DNA of 28,653 nucleotides from G963674505 sp964575975 (GTDB lineage Bacteria; Desulfobacterota; Desulfobacteria; Desulfobacterales; SKZT01): the NCBI GenBank assembly GCA_964575975.1, contig CAZNTU010000060.1:1-28653 (forward strand), in the 5' to 3' direction. Below the pieces are notes generated by a model. The model worked only from the letters and a program-made list of their open reading frames with translations. It was not told the DNA's origin and made no database searches. Numbering within the stretch: the stretch's first letter is position 1; the number at the start of each line of letters is the position of its first letter. The translations under genes were made by a program, and so were the position numbers. Below, piece after piece: positions 8,192-15,364 of the stretch.

Positions 8192-8727
8192 GTCTGTACC
8201 CGTACATCCTTGTCCCTCCAGCAATCGGCCTCCATGCCGGCTTTCATGCAAAGATGCGACAGAAAAATATCCACGTCGGGAAGCTGTTTCCAAACTTGGG
8301 GCAAAAAAGTGGCCTTCCGCCATCCTTTCGACAGGATGACTCCGTGAATACCGGGTTTGAGCTTTTTCTTCAGTTCGTCCGCGTCTTTGAATTTCAGTTC
8401 ACGGGGAACCGTCAGTACGCTTACCTCGATTTCCAGGTGCCCGAGTTCCTCTTTTTTCAAGGATGGAAACCTGGGGTCGTTGAATGCGGCGTTGAGGGCG
8501 TTTTCCTCCACGCCTTCCACTAAAGTTTTCACGGGTTCGATGGTTCCAATGCATCCTCTCAGTCTGCCTCTTTTGTGAAGCGTTACGAAACATCCCCTCT
8601 TTTCTTCCAGAGCCGAGCTGGATACCTTCGGCCGTTCAATTCCGGCGTCTTCCACCAGCGCGTTTTCGATCGCGGACCTTGCCAATCGCAACAGCGCCTT
8701 TTGTTCCTGATCGGTTATGGAGGCCAT
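8158..8727 (-). CDS. AMMECR1 / AmmeMemoRadiSam system protein A
   Basis: The product is a cytoplasmic protein of 189 residues with the AMMECR1 domain along its whole length. Hallmarks: LRGCIG at 56-61, DPRFPSL at 84-90 and a C-terminal region ending YEAEYFSE. The family usually occurs with a Memo-type protein (B) and a radical SAM protein (C) in a set of unknown function thought to modify a substrate; neither partner is in this window. The gene lies 54 bases downstream of the zinc-ribbon gene, probably in the ppiD operon. An AGGGGGG tract 15 bases before ATG 8727 is a somewhat distant ribosome site. Confidence 0.9.
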   Translation of the reverse strand: MASITDQEQKALLRLARSAIENALVEDAGIERPKVSSSALEEKRGCFVTLHKRGRLRGCIGTIEPVKTLVEGVEENALNAAFNDPRFPSLKKEELGHLEIEVSVLTVPRELKFKDADELKKKLKPGIHGVILSKGWRKATFLPQVWKQLPDVDIFLSHLCMKAGMEADCWRDKDVRVQTYEAEYFSEHS

Positions 8728-8781
8728 AAGATTTCTATTTTCCCCCCTGCTTGCGTTCGAGACCTTTCCGTTATATATCGA

Positions 8782-9042
8782 CTATTTGCGGAAAAACGCC
8801 CACCAAGCGTAAAACGCGAAAAGCGCCCACGAAAAAACACAATACGCGTACGACTTCCAGTCGATGGGTTTGTCGGCAAAGCCGGCTTTGTTCAACTTTC
8901 CCACCCGACGCTTGCAGGCGTCGCATCTATCCTGGTCCAAGTTCAACATGCCAAAGCAATAAGGACATTTTTTCAGAGTATATACTTGCTCTGGGTCGAG
9001 ATCGTACTTTCGACTTGATCTACCCTTACCGAGTATGCCCAT
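8782..9042 (-). CDS. Small zinc-ribbon membrane protein, function unknown
   Basis: The product has 86 residues. Two cysteine pairs, CPYC and CDAC, separated by 14 residues form a zinc ribbon (about 26-43). A hydrophobic, aromatic-rich segment near the C terminus (YCVFSWALFAFYAWWAFF) is probably one membrane helix, leaving the ribbon in the cytoplasm. GAGGG lies 8 bases ahead of ATG 9042. The start is 17 bases after the ppiD stop, so the two are likely translated from one mRNA. I recognise no named family; the link to PpiD suggests a role near the membrane protein-folding machinery, but that is only context. Confidence 0.75.
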   Translation of the reverse strand: MGILGKGRSSRKYDLDPEQVYTLKKCPYCFGMLNLDQDRCDACKRRVGKLNKAGFADKPIDWKSYAYCVFSWALFAFYAWWAFFRK

Positions 9043-9059
9043 CCTTATCCCTCAAGTTT

Positions 9060-10958
9060 TTAACCCGTTATGAATTTTTTATCGATCATGATCTCGCTCT
9101 CGTTTTTCACCTGCATGATCCAGTCTTCGAAGGCCTTCTCCTGCTTTTGCATCATAAGGTATCTTTTTATATCTTCCTTTTCCTTTTCGAAAGCCTCCGC
9201 ATCGGGAGATTTGCGTTCCACGAATCGGAAAACGTAAAAACCTTTCTGCGTCTGAACAGGTTCTTCGGGGAATCTGTTTTTATCCGACAGCTCGAATGCC
9301 CCATTGGAAATGTCCATTTCGAAACCGATTTTCGGAATGGATTGATTTCGTTGGAAAAAATCGGTCTCGGCGGGCTCCACTTTATGTTCCCCGGAAATTT
9401 CCGACATGGTCTTTCCGGATTTCAGCTTTTCCAAAAATTTCTTCGCGTCGGCCCTTGCGGCTTCCTCCCGCTTTTTGACAAGCCATTTCGCCTTGATTCG
9501 TTCCTCCGCCTCCTCGTATTCGGGCAGTCTGGATTCTTGCGTGCCGATCACCTGCAATACATAGTAGCCGTCGGACAGTTCGTTGACATCGGATATTTCC
9601 ATTTCCGAGAGAGAAAAGGCGATTTCGGTGAACTTGTTCCGCGTGAGAAAAGTCCGGTCTTGAGGGCCGTCGTCGGTGAAAAAGTCGGTTGTTTTGACTT
9701 CCACGCCCTTGCCGTCGGCCGCTTTGAGCATGTCGTCGCCTTCGAAAGAATTTTCGTGAATATCCCGCGCCGTTTCGTAGGCCTTGTTTTTCGCAAGATC
9801 TTTGGCCAATTTTTGTTTTATGCGCTCAGTGGATTCCTCCAATGTAAACGTCTTGGCGTCGTTGCGCTTTTCAAGCTTGATAATGTGCCAACCGAACCGG
9901 GTTCGAACCGGCTCGCTGATTTCGCCCGGTTTCATGGCGAATGCGGCGTCCTCGAAAGATTTGACCATCTGGCCGCGCCCGAAAGCTCCCAAGCTCCCGC
10001 CATTGTCTTTCGACGGCCCTTCGGAATATTTCTTGGCAAGTTCGGCGAAATCCTCGCCCCCCCGCGCCTTTTCGAGGATCTCGGCCGCTTGCTTTCTCTT
10101 CTCCTCGACGACAGCCTCCTCGGCGTTTTCATCGGCCTTGACCAGAATATGACTGGCCTCGACGGTCTCCTCCTCTTTGAATTCGTCGGGATTGGAATCG
10201 TAATATTCCTTGACCTGCTCGTCGGCAACCTCGACTGTGCCGGCAAAATCCTCGGGGTCGAGGTGAACGTACCTTACTTTTCTCTTGGGCTTAACCCTGA
10301 AATCCTCCTTGTTTTCGTCGAAAAACGCTTTGAGTTCCTCCGGTCCGGGATCGAACCCCTCGAATTTCTCGGGGTCGAAAAGCACGTACTCGACCTTGAC
10401 AGAGGCGTTGTTCCACTGGAAATGTTCCAAGGCTTCGGCGTCCGACACTTTGACATTGTTGGTGACGAAAGCTCTCAACTTTTGTATGAGAATCGCCGTT
10501 CTCTGTTGCTCCTCGAACTCCTCGGGCGTCAAACGGTTCTGTCTTAAAATATCGCGGTACCTGCGACTGTCGAACGTATCGCCGGTCTTGAAGAAATCCA
10601 CTTCTTTAATATACTCGGCAAGCTCCTGATCGGATACCCTGAACCGGAGCTTTTTGGCCTCCACCTCCAACACCTTCTGATTGATAAGAGACTCCAACGC
10701 TTTCTCTTTGGGCGCCAAAACCTTGATCAACTCGTCGTTCAGCTGGTCTCCGTACTGCTGACGAAATCTTTCGATCGTATTGTTGTAAGCCCGCTGGTAT
10801 TCGTCCACCGTAATCGTTTCCCCGTTGACCATGGCCACTCTTCCCGACCTGTCGGAATCAAACCCCTGAAAACCCCAAAAAACGAATACGATTACAATAA
10901 GTCCCAAAATCACTTTGATCATTGTGGACGCCGCGTGTTTTCGCAAAATGCTTAGCAT
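9060..10958 (-). CDS. ppiD: Membrane-anchored periplasmic peptidyl-prolyl isomerase, PpiD/SurA type
   Basis: The product is a folding factor of 632 residues held in the inner membrane with its body in the periplasm. Residues 12-31 are the single N-terminal anchor. Next is a SurA-N-like chaperone region (to about 260), then a PpiC rotamase domain at about 266-365 with SHILV, GGSLGAFGRGQM and GWHIIKLE, the family signatures. A second, degenerate rotamase-like module follows (QTQKGFYVFRFVE near 570). Length matches E. coli PpiD (about 620). ATG 10958 has GAGGA just upstream and gives the expected MLSILRKHA start. It heads an operon with the zinc-ribbon and AMMECR1 genes, with a strong candidate promoter 260 bases upstream. 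Confidence 0.92.
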   Translation of the reverse strand: MLSILRKHAASTMIKVILGLIVIVFVFWGFQGFDSDRSGRVAMVNGETITVDEYQRAYNNTIERFRQQYGDQLNDELIKVLAPKEKALESLINQKVLEVEAKKLRFRVSDQELAEYIKEVDFFKTGDTFDSRRYRDILRQNRLTPEEFEEQQRTAILIQKLRAFVTNNVKVSDAEALEHFQWNNASVKVEYVLFDPEKFEGFDPGPEELKAFFDENKEDFRVKPKRKVRYVHLDPEDFAGTVEVADEQVKEYYDSNPDEFKEEETVEASHILVKADENAEEAVVEEKRKQAAEILEKARGGEDFAELAKKYSEGPSKDNGGSLGAFGRGQMVKSFEDAAFAMKPGEISEPVRTRFGWHIIKLEKRNDAKTFTLEESTERIKQKLAKDLAKNKAYETARDIHENSFEGDDMLKAADGKGVEVKTTDFFTDDGPQDRTFLTRNKFTEIAFSLSEMEISDVNELSDGYYVLQVIGTQESRLPEYEEAEERIKAKWLVKKREEAARADAKKFLEKLKSGKTMSEISGEHKVEPAETDFFQRNQSIPKIGFEMDISNGAFELSDKNRFPEEPVQTQKGFYVFRFVERKSPDAEAFEKEKEDIKRYLMMQKQEKAFEDWIMQVKNESEIMIDKKFITG

Positions 10959-11221
10959 TTAAAGTCCTCTCCGCTCGGAAGCGACGACATTTCCGCAAAA
11001 CCGGGTCTCTTTCCTTGTTCTTGCGTCTCGGCTTTGGCGATCCTGTGTCGTTCTTCTTTCTAAGATAATGGATTGAAGTTGTTCGGACAATCCGCCGCGA
11101 CCGTGCCGCTTTGTGGCGGGCGCAGGCGAACGGTCCGATGTCGATGTCGAAATCCTTCCCTCCGTCATGCACATGCAAAGGCATAAAAAGTCAACATCAT
11201 TGTTAGAAAATTACGAAAGGC

Positions 11222-11250
11222 ATTGTATTTTCAACCAAGGTTTTTGTCAA
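11222..11250 (-). promoter_or_regulatory. Sigma-70-type promoter toward ppiD
   Basis: Read on the minus strand: TTGACA (11250-11245), a 17-base spacer, TACAAT (11227-11222). Five to six bases of each hexamer match the consensus and the spacing is optimal. Transcription would start near 11215, leaving a long untranslated leader before ppiD at 10958. Confidence 0.65.
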
Positions 11251-11445
11251 TATTTTCAATGGCGCAATCGTTTGAGAAAAGCGCGAAATGAGGTCCTTGG
11301 ACCGAACGAATCTGGAAACCGCACTTGTCCGGACGCTTTTCGCCACTTGGCCATTCACGGCAATTGCGGACGCCCTTTCCCACGAGGATTCCGCTATATT
11401 TTGGAGAAAACGGCAAATAATTTTGCCACCGATGCAAAAATAACA

Positions 11446-11474
11446 TTGACATCCCGAACCAGTTCTGTTAAACA
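11446..11474 (+). promoter_or_regulatory. Promoter of tRNA-Ala
   Basis: TTGACA at 11446-11451, a 17-base spacer, and TAAACA at 11469-11474 as a weak -10 element. It ends about 18 bases before the mature tRNA, a fitting position for a short tRNA leader. Confidence 0.55.
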
Positions 11475-11492
11475 GCCTCTCACGTTCGTCAT

Positions 11493-11568
11493 GGGGCTGT
11501 AGCTCAGCTGGGAGAGCGCATGACTGGCAGTCATGAGGCCAGGGGTTCGATCCCCCTCAGCTCCACCA
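11493..11568 (+). tRNA. tRNA-Ala, anticodon GGC
   Basis: The gene is 76 bases including encoded CCA. The acceptor stem GGGGCTG pairs with CAGCTCC and contains the G3:U70 wobble that identifies alanine tRNAs. The D arm has AGCTCAGCTGGGAGAGC; the anticodon stem CATGA/TCATG encloses loop CTGGCAG with anticodon GGC (reads GCC, GCU); the T arm has GGTTCGATCC. It stands alone with its own promoter and terminator. Confidence 0.97.
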
Positions 11569-11576
11569 AAAAAATC

Positions 11577-11605
11577 AAAGGGGTGGCCTAAAAGGCCACC
11601 CCTTT
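11577..11605 (+). terminator. Intrinsic terminator after tRNA-Ala, probably bidirectional
   Basis: The 12-bp stem AAAGGGGTGGCC / GGCCACCCCTTT with loop TAAAA is followed by TTGTCTTTT. On the other strand the stem is followed by TTTGATTTTTTT, so it may also end transcription from the opposing nitric oxide reductase gene, whose stop is at 11723. Confidence 0.85.
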
Positions 11606-11722
11606 TGTCTTTTATGCGACCCTTGATACAAAAAAATGGAGAAACCATACACGTACCGCATCCGATCGATATCGAGGAAGGCTTGGCGCTTCCGTCCGGC
11701 TTTCAGAGACGAAATTGAAGTC

Positions 11723-14038
11723 TCACAGCGGCTCGGTGAACCCTTCGGGGGCCTCGTCTCCGATCGTCTCGCCCCGGTTTCGATTCGCGAACATTCGGAC
11801 GGCGAGATAAACGATGGGAAAAATCCCCCCGACGATAAAAAGCGCGTCGCCGGGCAGACGCGCCCATTCGATCGCATTCACGAGGCCGCTTCGGAAAAAT
11901 TCCGGCTCGCGCGCATGCCAGTAGCCATGGGTAAGAGAATCGTTCAGTTGCAGGATTCCTATCGGCACGAGGTTGACAAAGATCATCGTTACCAGGCCGA
12001 TATTGAGGCTCCAGAACGATAGCGCCATCGCGCGTTCGCTCCTGCGGTCCGGCGGGATGAAATAGCGGGCCACGAACATGAAAAAGGCGATCGCAAGCAT
12101 TCCGTATACGCCCATCATGGCGCCATGGGCGTGATTGGCCGTGAACTGGGTGCCGATCTCGTAGTAGCTTACGATCGGAAGATTGATCAGGAATCCGAAT
12201 ACCCCCGCGCCGAGAAAGTTCCAGAAGCCGACCGCCACGAGAAACATCACCGCCCATTTATGCGGGAAATCTCTGGTCGAAGCTTGCAGGACGCTCTTGT
12301 TCGGATCGGAGCCGGGCGCTCCCAGGCGCATGAACCGCCAGGCCTCGAAAGTGAGCAAAAGAAGCGGAATGACCTCCATCGCCGAAAAAAAAGCGCCGAA
12401 CGCGAGAAACATCGACGTCGTGCCGGTGAAGTAGAGGTGATGCATTGTGCCGATCACGCCGCCGATAGAATAAAGAATGATGTCGAGATAGACGACCCGC
12501 GTCGCCACCGTAAGCCGAACCACCCCGAGGAGAACGAAAATGTAGGCGACCATTATCGTGGTAAAGAGTTCGAGAAAATCTTCCACCCAGAGATGAACGA
12601 CCCAGAAACGCCAGAAGTCCATGACCGTGAAGTGGACGTCTTTCCAGAAGACGATTCCCGCCGCGTAGAAAAGCGGAATCGAAAGAGCGCTGAAAAGAAA
12701 AAGCCAGGGCATATTGCCGTGGTGCTCTTCGCGGAGACGGCTTCGGATTCCGCGATAAATAATCGCCACCCAAAAGACCATGCCGGCGAGCAGAAGGAGC
12801 TGCCACAAACGACCGAGGTCGAGGAATTCCCATCCCTGGGCTCCAAGCCAAAACCAAGGGCCGTCGATCGGGATTAAATTATGAATGCCTGCCGCCTCGC
12901 CCAGGAGGCTCCCGACTGCAACCAGCACGACTGCGCCGAAGAGTGCGATGGCCAGCGCGGATTGGTGGCGCGGCTCGTGTCCGGCTATCATTGGGGCGAG
13001 AAAAATGCCCATGGCGAGAAACGACGACGAAGTAAAAAAAAGAGCGAGCTGAAGATGCCACATGCGTGAAAGGTTGTATGGGATATAGCGGTCGATAGGA
13101 ATTCCGTAGAAGCTGCCCGGTTCGACATGGTAGTGGGCGTTTAGGCCGCCGAGCAGTCCCTGCGCCAGAAAAAGCCCAGCGACCACGAGAAAGTACCAGG
13201 CGGTGGCGCGCTGCGATTTGGTAAGCCGGACTTCTTCCACCGGGCGAAAGGCCATTGCGTAGGGCGCGTCGTCGATTTCGGCGCGATGCCATCCGAGAAG
13301 ATCGTAGCGACCTGTAAAGAAGAGAATCAGCCCCGCGCCGCCCAGCAGCGCGACGAGGCTGAGCACGCTCCAAAGGGTCGCCGCCGGAGTCGGTTCGTTT
13401 CCCGCCAACGGCTCGGGCGGCCAGTTGTTGGTATAGGAATGATCGGTTCCCGGGCGGAGGGAGGACGCCACCCAGGCTGCCCAGGAGAAATAGGCAGTCA
13501 GGTTTCGGATTTCGTCGGGGGCGGTAATGGCCGGGCGTTTCAGTCCTTGCTGCTTTACCGGTTCCGCGAAGTAGTCGCCGTAGAATTCGACCAGTTCGTC
13601 GAAGGCCTGAACTTGGCTGTCCATAAAGGCCAGGACGCCGGTCTGGAGGCTATGGTCGTTTATCTTGAAATCGGCTTGAACGGCTGCAAGAGCCTCCGGT
13701 TCCGAAAGCCCTTTCGCCCGATAATGCGCCAGCATTGCCGTACCGGCCCGGTGCAGGTACTGCGCCGTGAAGTCGGGACCGAGGTAGGCCCCGTGCCCGA
13801 AGATGGTGCCGTACTGCATCAGCCCGTACTTTTGAAAAACATGCTGCCCGGACATGATGTCCGCAGCCGTGAAAAGCTCTTTTCCTTCGGCGGTGACGAC
13901 CTTTTCCGGGATCGGCGGACTGTCGCCGTAGATACGGTACGCCAAATAGCCGAGAACGCAGAATCCCGCCAGGAAAGTCAATGCCGTCGCCTGGAACCAC
14001 AGGCGTGAAATCACCATTGGTTTTTGAGCGCTTTCCAT
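11723..14038 (-). CDS. norZ: Quinol-dependent nitric oxide reductase (qNOR)
   Basis: The product has 771 residues, normal for single-subunit qNOR, which reduces two NO to N2O with electrons from the quinol pool. An N-terminal membrane helix (13-33) is followed by an extracytoplasmic cytochrome-c-like domain without a CxxCH motif, as in qNOR (VFQKYGL, GHGAYLGPDF), then about 12 helices of the heme-copper oxidase fold. Expected ligands are present: H328 and H638 for heme b, H636 for heme b3, H482, H533 and H534 for FeB, and glutamates E486 and E490 in HLWVEDFLE. This is the canonical NOR set, so it should be a real reductase rather than a dismutase-like variant. AAGGA precedes ATG 14038. The gene stands alone; no nor accessory gene is nearby. 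Likely a detoxifying enzyme. Confidence 0.93.
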   Translation of the reverse strand: MESAQKPMVISRLWFQATALTFLAGFCVLGYLAYRIYGDSPPIPEKVVTAEGKELFTAADIMSGQHVFQKYGLMQYGTIFGHGAYLGPDFTAQYLHRAGTAMLAHYRAKGLSEPEALAAVQADFKINDHSLQTGVLAFMDSQVQAFDELVEFYGDYFAEPVKQQGLKRPAITAPDEIRNLTAYFSWAAWVASSLRPGTDHSYTNNWPPEPLAGNEPTPAATLWSVLSLVALLGGAGLILFFTGRYDLLGWHRAEIDDAPYAMAFRPVEEVRLTKSQRATAWYFLVVAGLFLAQGLLGGLNAHYHVEPGSFYGIPIDRYIPYNLSRMWHLQLALFFTSSSFLAMGIFLAPMIAGHEPRHQSALAIALFGAVVLVAVGSLLGEAAGIHNLIPIDGPWFWLGAQGWEFLDLGRLWQLLLLAGMVFWVAIIYRGIRSRLREEHHGNMPWLFLFSALSIPLFYAAGIVFWKDVHFTVMDFWRFWVVHLWVEDFLELFTTIMVAYIFVLLGVVRLTVATRVVYLDIILYSIGGVIGTMHHLYFTGTTSMFLAFGAFFSAMEVIPLLLLTFEAWRFMRLGAPGSDPNKSVLQASTRDFPHKWAVMFLVAVGFWNFLGAGVFGFLINLPIVSYYEIGTQFTANHAHGAMMGVYGMLAIAFFMFVARYFIPPDRRSERAMALSFWSLNIGLVTMIFVNLVPIGILQLNDSLTHGYWHAREPEFFRSGLVNAIEWARLPGDALFIVGGIFPIVYLAVRMFANRNRGETIGDEAPEGFTEPL

Positions 14039-14709
14039 CGAATATTCCTTTCGCGGCTCGATTGTTCGTTGATTGGATTCTTGATCTATTGCATATGTCC
14101 TCCAGCACAGGACATGGGGTGAGCTGTGTATTCGATCGGAAAAGCATGCTTATTTTTGCAAATGGAAAATGTACTGCACACATAAAAATGTCGACCGCCG
14201 TTTCCCTTTGGTTTTAAATGGCGTTTCGGAGACCGATGGCCGTATCGGCTATCGTTTAGGAATGCAGAAGACAAAATTATGAGAATAAAGTCCACAGTGA
14301 GGCGAACAATTTCAAGTCGCTGGTCGATTTCAGAGCCTGTTTTAAAACCCATCCAAGACCCGGCGGTCGCGTTGAAACTCGGGCCAGATCCAGAGTTTTT
14401 ATTGACGAATTGCGCGACGGTCTTCTCGGGTGCGCGAGGGACGGGGGGACGGGGAGAATAAGGAAACATGGACTTTTCATATGTTCAACCGCGGCAAGTC
14501 GTCTGTAGCGGGGCTTTCGGGAAACGCGTTTTTATTGTCGCGAGTCCATAGCATCCATGCGGTCCGCATTGTTTATGGCGTTTTTCCGGGGCTTTTTCAA
14601 AATCGGGGGTTTGCGACCGGCGGAAGAGCCGGAATCTTGCGCCGGTCCAAACCGTACCGCGTTTCAGGGTTTCGCCATCCCTTGAGAGACGGCGGAAGTT
14701 TATTTGGCC
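14039..14709. other. 671-base intergenic region upstream of the nitric oxide reductase gene
   Basis: The part next to the gene (14040-14330) is AT-rich and probably regulatory; it contains the palindrome at 14142-14151. The rest (14330-14709) is GC-rich with a run of G tracts (14435-14457). No coding frame of the right character or with a ribosome site was found; open frames here on both strands look like chance in GC-rich sequence. No clear terminator for the sox operon was seen. Confidence 0.5.
14142..14151. promoter_or_regulatory. Palindrome AAGCATGCTT upstream of the nitric oxide reductase gene
   Basis: This perfect 10-base palindrome, with looser AT symmetry either side, lies about 105 bases before the start codon. 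NO-responsive repressors of the NsrR type bind AT-rich palindromes containing ATGCAT-like cores, so it is a candidate site, but the match is only approximate. Confidence 0.25.
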
Positions 14710-15354
14710 CTATTTTTCTTGCAGTGCTCGCACGTACTGCGAGAAACGGGTTTCTCCGGCCGGGCGGAGGCCGAACTCTTCCCCGGACGCCAGGATCGCA
14801 TCGACCATGCTTTGGCCGTAGCCTCGGGAGCAAGCAAGAAGCAGTGCGCCGGAACGGTCGTCGGTTCTTTCCAAGGCGACCGTTTGGCACGGGACGCGGC
14901 ATAACGGGCCTTGCAGAAGAAACGGGGGCTTTTTTGACGGGTCCATGAAGTCCAAGGCCGCGAGCTTTTCCGTTATCCGGAAAACTCCGGTGCCGAAAAG
15001 AGCCAGGAACACCGTGGCTTCGGTAACGTCGGTAAAACCCCGATGATCCGGCAGACCGGGGGGGGCGGCCCCCAGATGCCATATGGACGCCTGCGTTTTG
15101 TTCATTCGGTTGACCAGGATGTCGTTTTTCAGGACGCAATCTCCCGCTTTCCGAGGCACGGGGATGTCGAAAAGGGTTGTTTTTCCTATGTCCCGATCCT
15201 GCAAGTCCCAGCGGATCTTGTGCGAAAGGTCCGCCAGCCAAGGACCGTCGCCCTCCTTCTCGTATTCCAGAACGACCGTCCAGTTGTCCCGCGTTTCGGT
15301 TTCCACTGCGGACGCGCCGAGCTTTGCCGGCGATCGTCTTTCAATTTCGATCAT
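14710..15354 (-). CDS. soxG: Sarcosine oxidase gamma subunit
   Basis: The product has 214 residues from ATG 15354, which has GAGGTG 6 bases upstream; an in-frame GTG at 15363 lies inside that site and is unlikely to be used. The N terminus (RRSPAKLG) and the C-terminal half (DVTEATVFLALFGTGVF, then VALERTDDRSGALLLACSRGYG) follow the SoxG pattern, a subunit distantly related to the folate-binding GcvT fold that helps assemble the heterotetramer. It starts 10 bases after soxA, last in the order B-D-A-G. The family is poorly conserved, so position in the operon carries much of the weight. Confidence 0.8.
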   Translation of the reverse strand: MIEIERRSPAKLGASAVETETRDNWTVVLEYEKEGDGPWLADLSHKIRWDLQDRDIGKTTLFDIPVPRKAGDCVLKNDILVNRMNKTQASIWHLGAAPPGLPDHRGFTDVTEATVFLALFGTGVFRITEKLAALDFMDPSKKPPFLLQGPLCRVPCQTVALERTDDRSGALLLACSRGYGQSMVDAILASGEEFGLRPAGETRFSQYVRALQEK

Positions 15355-15364
15355 GATAAACACC

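Larger units (their letters stand above)
10959..11492. other. 534-base intergenic region between ppiD and tRNA-Ala
   Basis: This region holds the leftward promoter proposed for ppiD (11222-11250) and the rightward promoter for tRNA-Ala (11446-11474). The minus-strand frame 10959-11174 has serine/arginine-rich, low-complexity content and no ribosome site, and I do not regard it as a gene. The ppiD transcript would have a leader of about 250 bases. Confidence 0.6.

Noticed and set aside
10959..11174. Minus-strand open frame of 71 codons upstream of ppiD
   Set aside because: No ribosome site, serine/arginine/threonine-rich low-complexity product, and it lies in the likely ppiD leader.
11541..11568. 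tRNA-Ala 3' end as an integration site for an island carrying the nitric oxide reductase
   Set aside because: I found no second copy of the tRNA 3' end and no integrase in the window.
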